Assembly: GCA_947396885.1 (NCBI GenBank)
Contig: OX377202.1
Span: 82,874,408 to 82,938,407 of the forward strand
Direction: 5' to 3'
DNA from: Heligmosomoides polygyrus polygyrus
Lineage: Eukaryota > Nematoda > Chromadorea > Rhabditida > Heligmosomidae
Length of the DNA stretch: 64,000 nucleotides
Shown: positions 11,299 through 23,143 of the stretch, in pieces
Layout of the letters: every line of letters starts with the position of its first letter
Numbering within the stretch: position 1 is the first letter of the stretch
Translations under genes and position numbers: made by a program
The notes under the pieces: generated by a model
Database searches by the model: none
What the model was told of the DNA's origin: nothing
The model's input: the letters and a program-made list of their open reading frames with translations, nothing else

Positions 11299-11840
11299 TA
11301 CGTGAAATTCACGCGGAACACAAACAAATAATGAGGATATTAAACAAAAAAGAACTGTTAAAAAACACATCTGAAAAGAAGAACGTGACGAACAAGAGGA
11401 TTGATTGAACATAGACTTCTACACTCATAGAAGGGTAAGCAATTAGGCGTTTCGGAAATGGCTGTTTAAAATTCTTTTGAATTTTTTTAAGGAGTCAGGA
11501 ATTGGAAATGTTTTCGATAATTTTATGAATATGGAACCAGCCCTTTGTGTAAAGAGCGTGGAGTCCTAGATTTTGGAAAATGAAGCTTTGCCTGTGCACC
11601 TCTGGTGGTAGAAGACAAAATCGTGTAAAGCTATTCCACAGATAGGCCCGTTATTGAATTTAGAATTTTGTAGATCATGATTAGGTCGTACCTTTTTCTT
11701 CGAATAGCAAGCGACGAGAAATCAAATATTTTGCTGCGTACAGCAACAGGCGATGTGGTAGAGTACTCATGACCATGAGGCCTTATCCACAGGTTTCTAG
11801 TAAAGCTGTTCTGCACTGCTACAAGTTTTATTATGTTTCG
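11235..11840 (-). mobile_element. CR1-like LINE 3' end with (AAAT)n tail
   Basis: The minus strand encodes the non-LTR C-terminal tract, with KRYDLIMIYKIL near 11660-11700 and, after frame changes, LPDSLKKFKRILNSHF near 11460-11510. It ends in a (TTTA)n array at about 11241-11300, which is the element's tail on the other strand. It resembles the 3' part of the LINE at 17400-19600, whose tail is also AAAT-like. It is 5' truncated, with no RT core. Confidence 0.65.
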
Positions 11841-11974
11841 ACTTGAGGACGGATTACATACGGTTGAGAGAAGGCTGGTTTGTGTTGTTGTTTGTTTATG
11901 TTTATACTTATTAAGAGTGTATAAGGCAAGTGTTCAAAACAAATAAAACACATATAAACAATGAACAAAAGCCT

Positions 11975-13395
11975 CTGAGGAAAATCGGGCGAGATGACTA
12001 GTCCAGATGACCTGCAGGCTGATTTATGGAAGACGAAGTCCTACTGCCCTCCTGAGTGGCTCGCCAAGTCTTTCAGCCAGATTGTAGCGGAGAAGGTGCT
12101 CGACGATAGGCAGAAAACTACGACGATTCCGATTTGGAAGAAGAAGACTGCTCCAATTACCGTCCGATTCACTTGCTTACGCACAGCATGAAGATCTTCG
12201 ATCGAATTGTCGACGGACGAATTCATGACATCATCCAGCTTTCCAGCAATCAGTGCGGTTTCGTAGCTGGCCGTGGCACCATCCATGCCATACATGTCGC
12301 TCTACTTCTGGTGGGGAAGCATCGCGAGAAACAGAGGCTGGTGCATATCGCCTTTCTCAATCTGGAGAAGGCCTCCGATCGCGTACTGCGTGAGGTTATA
12401 TGGTACGCCTTACGACAAAATGTACCTGAGGAACTCCAGAGTAGGTGCGGATGCTCTACTCCTGCCAGAGTAGAGTGCAAGCTGCGGCTGGAACCTCAAT
12501 GGAGTTTCCCATCTCTGTTGGGGTGCACCAGGGTTCTGCGCTTTCTCCACTCCTCCATGTTATCGTTATGGATGTCATTAGGCGAAATCTTCAGAATCCA
12601 GTCCCTTGGATATTGCTTTATGCTGATGACGTGCTCGCTTGCGATGATGAGATGAATCTGAGTGGCAGGTGCAAGCCTGGTGCGACCGCTTGAAGATGTT
12701 CCGGCTCAAATCGAACGTCAAGAAGACCGAGTGCCTAACGGCGGACGTAAGTGAGTCATGCTTCATTAAGATTGAGGGCACTGAGCTTGCATGCACATCG
12801 GTTTTCTAGTACCTGTGGTCAGCAATAGCGTCTGATGGCAGTCCTGACGGTTGAAATGAATTCACGCCTGGTCCAAGTGGAGCTCATTGACTGGAGAAGA
12901 CACCAGAGCGCTTAAAGTCAAAGATCTATACAACCGACGCTCGTCTTGTAGCGTTCTAATGTGCGGTGCTGAGTGCTGGCCTGCGACGAAGGAAACGGAA
13001 TGTCGTCCCAGCGAAATGGAGACGAAGATACTGCGCTTTACGGCAGCAGTCATGCGACCGGACCGCATCCCAAACGACACTATTCAGCAGAAGTTCGGTA
13101 CCATGCCGACAGCTGACACAATGCGCGAAGCTCGCCTGCGGCGGTACGGCCACATTCTCCGCGGAAAAGAAAACAGCGTCCTGAGTTGGAAGCGTCAAGA
13201 AAGCGGCTTAGAGAACGCCTGATACGCGCTGGACTCGTACATTGCACAAGGACTTTAAAGTAGGCGGTGTCCACCCTGACCTAGCATGGGATACGGAAGG
13301 ATGGCGATAAAGCACCAGAAAGGCGGGCCCTGGTGATGACGCGGCACAAAGACGCAATGAACAAAATGCTAGCACTACAGTCTATAATATAATAC
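11975..13395 (+). pseudogene. Non-LTR reverse transcriptase, second lineage
   Basis: Frames in register or shifted cover SPDDLQADLW, CSNYRPIHLLTHSMKIFDRI, NQCGFVAGRGTIHAIHVALL, VHIAFLNLEKASDRV, VGVHQGSALSPLL and LLYADDVL (YADD at 12619-12630), then the C-terminal GAECWPATKE, REARLRRYGHILRGKE and VGGVHPDLAWDTEGWR. Motif A has Asn where the catalytic Asp belongs, and several frameshifts are present, so it is dead. The sequence differs clearly from the RTE copies and matches a LINE lineage I recall as abundant in helminths, but I cannot name its clade with confidence. It has no endonuclease and is 5' truncated. Confidence 0.82.
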
Positions 13396-13721
13396 AACGG
13401 CGAGTGTAAGATTTAAAAACTCCTGGAGGTGAGGGTGACATGAAGCACTGCTCGGGATGCAGTTGTTTTTCAAATGATTCAGCTTCGTATTTAGGCAAAT
13501 TCTAGGCGCAGTTCTTTACAATTAACAAAAACCGGCTGCTTGTTCGAGGTAGGAACTTTGCAAGTGAAGCTGGTTTTTACGTTCTCAATAACATACACGC
13601 CATACAAACGTAAACGCGTTATTCTAAAGGAGATCACCATAGGTTCTACAGTCCTCGAGCAGAACTGATGTACAATGCTTCGAAGGAAAGGCACTGAAAT
13701 CATTCGTATCATTGCTACGCA

Positions 13722-13965
13722 ATGGGTGCGTGGTGTCCATTGAATCCGACTTCAGGTTCCCGGCTCGGATTTTGTGCTCAAGTCAACCAAGCCTTCCATC
13801 TCTTCGCGTCAAGCATTGACGTCAGACTGTCTTGTGAGAATAAAAGACTGACTTGTCCATCGGCTGGACCTTGTTGTGAAAGCCCAATATGCATCAAATC
13901 GCTTCCAGGACATCCCGTGGAAGCAAAATGCGTGGCGTGATTGAGGTCGTCCTTTATGACTTTGG
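13722..13965 (+). mobile_element. SINE-A copy, diverged
   Basis: Body blocks follow in order: CAGGTTCCCGGCTCGGATTT, CAACCAAGCCTTCCATC, GACTGACTTGTCCATCGGC, ACATCCCGTGGAAGC, AATGCGTGGCG, and a short GTCCTTTATG end. The A-box region is missing or unrecognisable. Confidence 0.7.
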
Positions 13966-13969
13966 CTTT

Positions 13970-16900
13970 AGAATCAGTTTAAGAAGTCTTGGGTAAAATG
14001 TAGTACAGAGTGTAACTTGTTTGCTCTTTTGAATCGGTGATATTGAAGAAAACACTCAGATCGTTTTAGAAGAATTTCAACTAAACCATAAGGATTTCAT
14101 TAGTAGGTAAAAGTTACAGAAAAGCAAACATAGTAAGTGAATTTTGAGCCCGAATGCGAAATATTGGCACTCCGTCCAACGGCCATTGTCTACAATGCCG
14201 CATGAACTTTTCCAAGGGAATGGAGATAGGAGCCGCTCCATTCCAATGGTAAACTGTAGAATTTACCTCAGGCAGTTGGAGGTTTAAGGAACAGCGATAC
14301 TATTTTAAATGCGGATCCCGCCCAAAAGATTGTTTGAAGGTGACATTTCTTGATAAAAGGCAAACAAAATACGAAAATTTAACATGAAATGTCCAAGTTG
14401 GTCCCAGTTGTTTCAAAAAATTAGTCGAATCCTGTTTTCCTTGGCTAAGAACGTTTATTCGTTTATAAAAGTGTGTCGTGTATCAATTTTTAACGCAATC
14501 AGCGCAATGATAATTATCCAAACGAAAACAACAAACGACGATTTGATCCAGGGAGCTGCTTAGGACGAGGGATAAGGGCGACGAGATGCATCCAACTCTA
14601 GCAACGAACGTAGTCGGAGCGCTAGCTCCTTGTGCAGCAACTGCTGCGCTAATTAGTGTCATTTCAGTTCCCTGTCATGGTGTCATCACGTAGGCATCAC
14701 CCAGGGTAAGCAACAATATAGCAGCTGGAAAATTCATGCGACGACGTGAATCATTTCTAGGGGATCTGAAACCAGATCTAGTGTGGTGACCCCGAAACAT
14801 GGAAAAGGATCAAACTCGGGCAGTCTCGAGGGGAGTTTCACCCATTTTCGATCTCTACACGGTGCGATGGGTGAGCAGTGATGTATGGTGTTCAGAGTGG
14901 TAAATGGGAGTAAATTGGGAAGTCGGAATGAGGCGGTGAACTGGCAAGGGCGGAGGGCTGTCGCGTGCCTCATAAACCGCTTACGAGTCTCCGAAAGTCG
15001 CCCACATACCCACAGATTACTATACCGAATGTGCTATGCAACGACGACGTCACATCCAGCCGAGGTGCTCCTCTGCGTTTGGTGTTTGTTGGCGGCGAAG
15101 TCACACGTACTTTAACGGATCGCTTTGGCCGTCAGCATGCTCCTTCACGCTGTTAGGAGCGCGCTTTTTCTGAGCCTTTGGAAGAAAAGGCGCGATTTCT
15201 GTTCAAGAAGGGCAGCGAGGAGCAGGTGAGACCCACGACCACTACGTAGTCGCCAGAGGCTAACTGTGGCAGTCTCCAACAGTCGCCACGAATGAGGCAC
15301 TTCCGCAGTCACAACGTAAGTGGAAAGTAAAGATCAACTCCAAACGTCTTCTGGAAAGTAAGCCCGCTCCGCTTCTCGTTACATCGTCACACAACGCGTT
15401 ATCAGATGAAGTTCTTCACATCAAGCCCTTCGCACAGCGCTAGCCCCCTCGTCGAATACGGAAGAATACCAAGAATTCGGCCCAGAATTGAAAACAGATG
15501 CGTTTTAGGTAATCCGTAAATGACCATAGGAGTTAAAAGGTGCACCAATTTGACTGTATCTCTTCGTTCCCCTTGCTCAGCCTCTGAAGGGGCCAAGATT
15601 TACCAGAGTTGATTAGAGGAAAAAAGATCCTATATGTCTATGCTTTTGTTTTGAAATACCGGTATCGACGATGAATTTGTCACCAAAGATAGGGCTATTC
15701 ACCATCGAATGTAGCAGAGGATTCGCTGGCTGCTATCTCCTTTTCAAGACAAAATTAACGCAAAGGGGTAGATGTCCTACAAAGGCTGAGTTCTCTACGT
15801 GAAGTGACATTTTCCAAATTAAAAAGAACGCCTTTGGAATTGCACTAGACTGTCTCTATTGGGTTCCAGTTGAATTTTTACCTCAGAGAAGTTTACTACT
15901 ACTACTTTCTTTGAGAAACTGTGTATTACTAGCTCAAAGAAAGTGAACGAACTCTTTGAAGTTCAAAAATTTCATTTACAAGAAAAATGGTACTAAGCAT
16001 GCTTCAGGAATGTGTAGATCTAAATCGCATCAAAAGGAAGAGCGCCACATGCATTCGTTTAGTGCTTTCATAGGCTTTTTTTCTGATTTCCAGTCTTACT
16101 TTTAACTGAAGCTGCGCATTCGAGTTGGTCGTGTTCTCTGAATTTGTTTCTTTCGTCCAGGTGATTAATGTGCAAATCAAGTAGACAGAATTGTTGCTAT
16201 CAATCAAACGAAAAGGTGCAGGATCATTACACAGTGCGACCCCTTCTTGTAGCGCACTCAAAACTTGTTGCTTTCGTACTCATTGAAATATGCTCTAACA
16301 GTTGCTCGGACAGTTTAAACTATGCTCTTTAAGCCTTCATAAATCTCACTCTTAGCAATCTCAAGCAATGCTTTCATATTTTTGGCGTAAGATGAGATTT
16401 TTGAGGCAGTATAATTCGATTCCGAAGGTATAGTAAAGTAGAGTAAAGCAAGTATTTGCTTCAATTTTCTTAGAGAATGTCTAGTTAAATCCGAGAGACC
16501 TTCGTTTTGACTGTGAAGATGCTAAGTGGAATCTCAAATGCATCCAATTTTTTTAAAGATTGCCCAGTTTGAGTGTTAAATACGAACCCAAATGCTCATA
16601 GTCTAAGAGCATAGTTCTTAGATCAATTCCAAAAACTCCACAGTTATCCGGAAGGGAGTTAGTCCATACACAGTGCGTGATCTAAAGCCCTTACTCTGTC
16701 GATTACTCTCGTCTGATAATCGGGTCGTGCTCCGGTCATTCCGCGGCCGGTGGGCTACGCTAATGTGCGGTATTTAGATTCTCTTAAATACCCTCAACCT
16801 CTCGATCTATCGAGGACTTTTTCTCATTCGCTTCGAAAATTTTCGGAGTTCAGCTCTCTAAGAATGCGACAATATGCATAAGCTGGAATAACATCTAAAA

Positions 16901-17390
16901 CAATTTCACCCCTTCGGGACCTTGGCAAGACTATCCAGCTATTGGAGCCCTACAGCGACCTCTAGAGCTGTCAACCGACGACAACATTCCATATTAACAC
17001 GGAGTCATGCATGTCTTAGCGCAGCCTTAACCAACTGCCATCCCATCTACTGAGATAACAAATGAGGCTGGTAGACAAAAACGGGCGATAGAGAGCTGGA
17101 GTGACGTAAGCGAGAAATGAGAGCGAGAGCCGATACGAAGCTCATGTCATCTCCTACCGGCCCGTTTTGGACTGACGAACGATGGGAAGACGGGCTCGAA
17201 ACAGAGGCAGTAGCTCTCAAAGATCGTTTCAAGACACTTAGCCATCGCAGGTTGAGCGATAGCAGTTTCTGTGCGATGTGCACACTTTTTAAAGTAGGAA
17301 ATGCCTGTTCAAAGCAGAGGAATTCATTCTTAAGTACGGCTAGACTCTGAAATGTTTCTGGACTACAGAAGATGGCAAATGTTTTATCAC
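13970..17390. other. Long stretch without recognisable features
   Basis: This is about 3.4 kb with no repeat family I can identify. Frames at 14734-15156 on both strands and 17047-17350 are short, overlap one another and have no known motif. A small hairpin pairs CTTTCTTTGAG (about 15905) with CTCAAAGAAAG (about 15937). No exon stands out. Confidence 0.4.
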
Positions 17391-17399
17391 AGTGCAGAA

Positions 17400-19600
17400 T
17401 ATTGCACTTTTTTATTTATTTATTGTATGTAGTATTCCACGCAAAAAAACACAACGACAGAAATCAACCCAAAACACAGAGGATACGAGTAGAAAATAGG
17501 AGGATGAAATTAGCGCAACACCATAATCGACCAAACCAAACTGCTAAGCAACTTCCTGCAGATACCTGTCAATGAGTATTTTGCCCTATAGAATTTGGTA
17601 ATCCACTTTTCTTTTCAGGAATTCATTTCCAGCTCGATTTGTGGAGAAAGAAGATCTTATGTTGCTACTACATAGCCCTACAAACTAGGATCTTCCACTG
17701 TGCGCCTCTTGTGTTAGAAAGAGATATTGAATAGAATTCGTTAAGGGGAAGACGCACCATGCCTTTTATCATCTTATACACCGTTATCAAATCGAACTTT
17801 GTTCGGCGACAAGTAAGAGTGCGTAAATTGGAGCATTTGTTCCTTCCAGACGCCGGAGGAATGCTATTATAGTCACACCCATATACTTCTGATCCAGAGC
17901 TTTCTTGTAAGGCTGATTGGCACAGCTTCCAATTTGGCGACATCTCTCTTAGTAGTAGGAATATATAACATACCATGCTCTCGGGCCTCATGTAGGCCTT
18001 GTATGCGGATAATAAATGCGCTATTGAACTAGTTTTCAGAGATTTAAATATATTATGCACAACTCTTTCAGCTCTCTTAGCCGCATAATCACAGTGCTGA
18101 CTGTAGGACAGTTTAGTGTCTAGAATAAATCTTAGGTCACGTAAAGTAAGCCTACTATTGAGTTTCACGTAAAGTAAGCCTATTATTGAGTTGCTGTTCA
18201 CCAAGACAATAAGTTTCTGTTGTATTGCTGTCCAAGATGAAGCACTTTGGTTTTTCACCTTATAAGGAAAACTCCCACCTCCTTGACCAATCCGCAACAG
18301 CATCTATTGCAGACTGGAGGGCAGCGTGGTCATCCTCCTCAACGATGTTTCTGTACATTTTCATGTCATCAGCAAACATTTTACAGGTGACCCCAAACTC
18401 TTCAACCAGAGAGGGAATCATGGAAGTGTAGATGATAAAAAGAACTGGAGAGAACACCTCCTTGGGGGACCCCACTTGTAGCTGGGATGGATTTGGAGTA
18501 GGAATCGTTGACTCTAACCTGAAAGGATCTGTCGCTTATGAAGTGTTTTTTATCCACTTAATTATCCTTGGATGAACACCGATTTTCTCCAGCTGGTAGA
18601 TCAGTTTATTTAATGGAACCTTACGGAAAGCTTTCATAATATCGAAATAAAGGAGTCCACGTCTATTTTTTGATCAAACGCCTTTGTCCAATCCTTTTAC
18701 GCTGACAGCACTAATGTTTCCGTTGACCTACTGCTGCGAAAACCTGCTGATTTTCAAGAATTTGAGAATTTGACTCAAGGAAATTGACGAGAGCAGTCTT
18801 GAGTTTCTTTTCAAAACCCTTGCAAAAACGGATGTGATACTGATGCGACGATAACTGGTAACCGGAATGTAGGGCGCTTTCTTGGGTATGGGAGTAACAA
18901 ACGCATGCTTCCAACGACCAGAAACCTCGGCTAGCACAAAGCTAGCATTAAATATGCGCTCCAACGGGTAAGAGATAGCTAGGGCGATTTTCCGAATAAA
19001 GTATGGTGGTGCTTTGTCCGGGGTAACGGTAAAGGTTGCAGGTAGCGCACATTATGCATTGTAGATTTCTTCTTTGTAAAACCAAATTGCGCTTTCCATA
19101 CTCTGCGTAGAGTATCAGTATCGAAAGTATCACTGTAAGAAGATGACTCCGAAAAAGACTTTTGAAAGTATTTCGCTAGCATAGACGCTTTAGACTCATC
19201 AGATTGTCCAGTTGAATCTATTAGGGTTGGAATTCGCTCAGGTCGTTTCAGCACCGAATTTAACAAGATATAAAGGGAAGATTTTCCTGGTCTTTCAAGA
19301 ACTTTCCTTTCGACATACTTATGATATCTATTCAGAAGAATCAAAATTGTCGCTTAAAGCTTTAAAACTATTCAAGTCCTTCACGGTTGGGTAAATTTTA
19401 TAATTCATCCACCTCATTTGTCTTTGTTCAAAAAGCCTGACCAAATTAGGTGGTAGCTTACCATAATTTGTAGGATGCCTTTCTATAGGTACAAACTCTT
19501 CGATACATTCATGCAAAATAGATAGGAAGAGCTCATGTTCAACGTGTTCGCCAATTATATTGATATCGGGATCAAAACCAAATTAAACAGGCCGCAGTGC
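17400..19600 (-). pseudogene. CR1-like LINE, linker to 3' tail, broken
   Basis: Read from 19600 downward, the minus strand covers the pre-RT linker (GEHVEHELFLSILHECIEEF, then FEQRQMRWMNYK), the RT with SYRRISITSVFARVLKR (about 18850), motif A as FDIMKAFRKVP (about 18640), and motif C as KMFADDMKMY (about 18365). It continues with LRDLRFILDTKLSYSQHC (about 18120) and a C-terminal VRRTKFDLITVYK-like tract. The tail is an AATAAATAAA run at 17400-17415. Frameshifts lie between most blocks. The catalytic Asp residues are visible, but the copy lacks an endonuclease and cannot be translated whole. Confidence 0.82.
18137..18193. repeat. Short direct duplication inside the LINE
   Basis: The 27-bp text beginning CACGTAAAGTAAGCCTA occurs twice (18137-18163 and 18167-18193) with one difference. 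This is a local tandem duplication that arose after the LINE inserted. Confidence 0.85.
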
Positions 19601-19618
19601 TGGGAAAAAGAGGCATTA

Positions 19619-19941
19619 TTACGGCTCCTGGGCGAGTGTAGTGCAGACAGACGAGGTGCCGGTTGTTGCATGCTACCGATACCAGGTTCTTGGTTCGGAT
19701 TTCCCTCCCTGGCCAACCAAGCCTTTCATCCCTTCGGAGTCGGTGAATTGGTACCAGACTTGTCTGGGAAGGACAGAGTGGTGAATGTCAAACGACTGGC
19801 CACCGCAATTCGTTGTGAAAATACGTTGCCCAATACGCATTCAAATCGCCTCCACGATATCCCGTAGAAGGAGAATGCGTGGAGAATCCCAATAGGGATT
19901 TAGTAACGCCATCTTTTATCCTTTATCCTTTGTTATGGCTC
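19619..19941 (+). mobile_element. SINE-A copy with probable 9-bp duplication
   Basis: The head GTGTAGTGCAGAC, the B-box-like GGTTCGGATTTCC and the full body lead to TTTTATCCTTTATCC (element about 19628-19932). TTACGGCTC (19619-19627) and TTATGGCTC (19933-19941) flank it with one mismatch. It inserted just upstream of the decayed CR1-like LINE's 5' end. Confidence 0.82.
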
Positions 19942-20339
19942 TCAATTAGTTCAACTGTCAAACGAGAAACTGTTTTAGGCTAGTGGGGTTGATTTGGTCT
20001 CACGTTCTACGCCACCAATCATGAGCAGTGCTTCGATATAAGAACGCTGTTGAGAAACTCGAGCATGCATTCAAGCGTTAACGTGGCTGACGTCTGATCA
20101 CTACTGCACATCAAATGCTCGTCGGTGATGTGAGGAGGGCCTTCTTCGTGTGATTGATGTTCTGCTGAAATTGGGCACTGGTGTTCGATTGAGCGCAAAG
20201 CGAATTGTCGTCGGCAATTTTTATTCGAACGCGTGTGTCACCGAACAAACGATGGGCGATGGCTTTTTGGAGGTCTTCAACAAAGGGCAGGCTAATGTTC
20301 CCATATTTCCATTTCACAAAAGCGCCAACTACTACAAAT

Positions 20340-20640
20340 GGATAAAGGAAAAAAGGCGGCGAAATTCTATCACTTTTAGGATGCGCAACACAATTTGCCT
20401 CTATGGGATGTCGTGGAAACAATTTGAATGCGTTTTTGTCCATGCAATGATTTGCCGAGGCCAGCCGACGAACAAGGCAGCGCTTCATTCTTCCCAGAGA
20501 AGCCTGTTACCAATTCAGAAACCTCGAAGGTATGGGCTTGATTGCCCTGGGCAGGAAACCCGAACCATGAACCTGAAAACGAGAACGCGCGAGCGCAGGC
20601 GCCCGCTCCGACTGCGCCACTACGCTTCTGCGCGTAGATT
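20340..20640 (-). mobile_element. SINE-A copy, diverged
   Basis: The minus-strand copy has an expanded head (TGGCGCAGTCGG followed by an extra GC-rich segment before the B-box region GGTTCGGGTTTCC) and a GGATAAAGGAAAA tail. The extra head segment near 20580-20610 is not in other copies. Confidence 0.75.
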
Positions 20641-20649
20641 AAATAAAAT

Positions 20650-21190
20650 CCTCCCATATATTATATAACTAGGTAATAACGTAAACTGAACATAAATGTC
20701 ACAAATAGAAAAACAATAATGTAGAACCAAAGATTTCGTTTCTACGTCATTTTTTATATTGATATTAATACGACTTGTGAAGAATTTTATTTAAGCAAAA
20801 CAGCAAGGGCCGTCCTGACGCCACGTTTGATGGCATTTTTGCAGACGAGCCGACTTGAGAAATTGAACTCATAATTGCTTCCTCGCGTAGGTTCATGTAA
20901 GCATCAACTCGCCTAATTGAACAGCGACAGAGAGACATAAAAGTCAAAGGTTTCATTTTTACATAATTAAAATGGAAACCAAGTTATTCACTTTTACAGC
21001 ACTTTTTACATTTATACTTAATAATAATAGTTAATAAATCACTCAGTAATTTTTTCAATTTTCTTTAATTAAATTATTCAATTAATGATCAACATCCTGC
21101 CACATTTTGGCGTCAGTCGAGCCTGGAAAATTTACTCCACAATTAGCGAACTAGTTATTATTACATTAATATTTCTAATCAACAAGGATT
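20650..21190. other. AT-rich stretch, nothing recognised
   Basis: The sequence is AT-rich and low in complexity, with short poly-A/T and TAATAA runs. I see no frame or repeat with a known identity. Confidence 0.4.
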
Positions 21191-21198
21191 AGGCTAAA

Positions 21199-21435
21199 AT
21201 GGGATCTATTTTTGTTGAGGAGTGCAATCATTTGGAATTAGCGGAAGAAACTTACAAGTGTTGCTCTATGGTTTCCGCAGAATGCCGTTTAGGTTGCTAT
21301 TTTTATATTTTTGTTATTGTTACACTGCTCGAATTTTTGTTACTTTGTTTGTTTGCTAGTCATGTGAATGTATTTTGGAGTGAGCCACGCCCTCTATATC
21401 TGAGGAAAATTGTTATGGAAGGCAATAGTGAGGCG
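21199..21435 (+). CDS. Candidate first exon, small membrane protein
   Basis: An ATG frame of 79 codons ends exactly at a GTAAGA donor (21436-21441). The product has a Cys-rich N-terminal part (ETYKCCSMVSAECRLGC) followed by one strong hydrophobic segment of about 20 residues (YFYIFVIVTLLEFLLLCLFA) and a basic C-terminal side. A single-pass or multi-pass membrane protein would fit. I recognise no family and find no matching downstream exon, because a rearranged SINE-A piece follows at once. It could still be a chance frame. Confidence 0.32.
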
Positions 21436-21473
21436 GTAAGAAAAAGGCAGAGCAAGTGGTAGCGCAATAGAAG

Positions 21474-21640
21474 GAGACACCGGTTGTCACGAGCAACGAT
21501 TCCGTATTCTTGATTCCGGTTTTCCGTTCACGAATACTAAGCCTTCCATCCCTCCGGGGAGAGTAGACTTTGTTGGCCAGTGCGGGACCCTAATCAAGAA
21601 CCTCGATTCAGGCTGAAGACAACGACCCACCCTTTCTTCA
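21474..21640. repeat. Rearranged SINE-A fragment
   Basis: Plus-strand head text (CACCGGTTGTCACGAG, TTGATTCCGGTTTTCCG, AAGCCTTCCATCCCTCCGGG) is followed at about 21570 by antisense head text (GGCCAGTGCGGGACCCTAAT, CAAGAACCTCGATTCAGG). This suggests a fold-back rearrangement of one head or the abutment of two truncated copies. Confidence 0.55.
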
Positions 21641-21649
21641 CCTGCACTA

Positions 21650-23140
21650 CCTCAAGCACCGACTAGTACAGATTCCTCACATGTTTCATTTTTGATGCGA
21701 CTCACACCATAATAATTGCACGGCTAACCGACTAATTCATTTAATACGTTCTAAGCTGGTCACAACAACTATACCAACACCCAACGAAAACAAGTAGAAG
21801 AAGAACCCTGTATTTGAGCAACCATTCTTCAAAGCTCATTCCGTCGTCCGCAACGCTATATAAAAAGCGGAGGAACCAAAATGATGAAGGGAGACGCCAA
21901 AAAACGCTGGATTTTCAACGAATGTCAAGAAGGCATTCCAGATGCCGTCACATGGGAGTCGACATTGTTGATTGAATGCCTGGAGGACGGACGGTTCCTT
22001 GGACCTGGGCTGCTTCAGGCCCAACAAAGTCAGAATACGTGTTCATTAGACTGCTATTTTAAAAGTTGTTACTGCAAGGGCTCTAACTAGAAAATGGATT
22101 TTCAAAGGAGGGATAGAGCTAAGAATTGTGCTGACTTCGACGGTCGAGTTGTCAGAGCGGTCCTTCTAGGGAACATTCAGAGGGAGGCGCTGTTAGCGGG
22201 CACCGACTTCTCGTCATGTATAGGTGAATGGCAGGTAGACGAATAAACGCGGCGGCTTCTAGGCAGACTGTGAAATGCGGAAAAACAGCCGAAGTGCACG
22301 TATATGTTGGCCGAGCTCACCGTCCGAATCAATGGGTCCGTACTGTATGGCCGATTCGTGGATGGAAACACAGAAGGGGAACAGAACTTCCCTAGCAGCC
22401 ATGGGAGCAACGAATGACGGACGAACTGTTGAAAGGGATCTGGAAAGCGCAGCAGCGAGGATATAACATGTGTCGTCAACTGCAAACAAGCGTGCGTATA
22501 CTCTTTGCATGCCTCAAATTTGTACTAGTATTTTGCTGCTCAAAGTTGAGTGGAAATTTTAAACGAAGCTCATAATTACCCCAAACGCGCGTATTTGCCA
22601 GGCCGTTTCTCCATTCAGCTTCAAAGGATGTTTTCGTTCGCCCATTAATATAAAAAGGCACTGAACAATTAGATGTTCAAAGAGTAATCTATGAGAAAGG
22701 AGCGAGTAGTGAAAAGAAATCTAACAGAGGTTTCTTCTCCTGTCATACATTGCAGCTTCCTTGACCCTGTCCATCGAACACTGCTTGAAATAGAGTTTTT
22801 TCATTTTACAACATGAACGTAACGTGTAGTGAGATGCGAAGGCGAATAAAAACGCCGCTTCCGTTTGGGAGTTTCCTATCTTTTTTGCAGAGCATTAGAG
22901 CATAAATCTTTCCAGCGGAAAGTGAGTTTTCATGAGAAACATAATAGCGAGAGATGCAAAAGAGCTCCGATGGACCTCCGGCGTTATCCTTTCTCCACTG
23001 TAACTTCTCTTGTACTACTTTGCCTTGATGCTTCTGCCTTGCTCGTGCTCAACATCGGCACGTTCGACTTCGTCTGCTGTTTCTAGTCCTGCCTTTTGAA
23101 CCGATATTCGCTATGGATTGTAAGTCATTTCCAATAATCT
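21650..23140. other. No supported gene
   Basis: Short frames at 21836-22090 and 22177-22510 are unrecognised. A strong acceptor (ctatcttttttgcag) at 22876-22890, followed 31 nt later by GTGAGT, could mark a mini-exon (22891-22921, ALEHKSFQRK), but without partners this is speculative. Confidence 0.3.
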
Positions 23141-23143
23141 TAG

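Noticed and set aside
11241..11300. AT-rich (TTTA)n array as an origin or independent satellite
   Set aside because: It sits exactly at the 3' end of a minus-strand LINE fragment and is better explained as its tail.
17605..17619. Strong splice acceptor (cacttttcttttcag) with a short downstream frame
   Set aside because: It lies inside the minus-strand CR1-like LINE, whose C-terminal coding text (RSSFFSTNRAGNEFLKRK) covers the same bases.
20150..20668. A 172-codon plus-strand frame as a gene
   Set aside because: Its second half is antisense SINE-A (20340-20640), and the first half has no recognisable domain.
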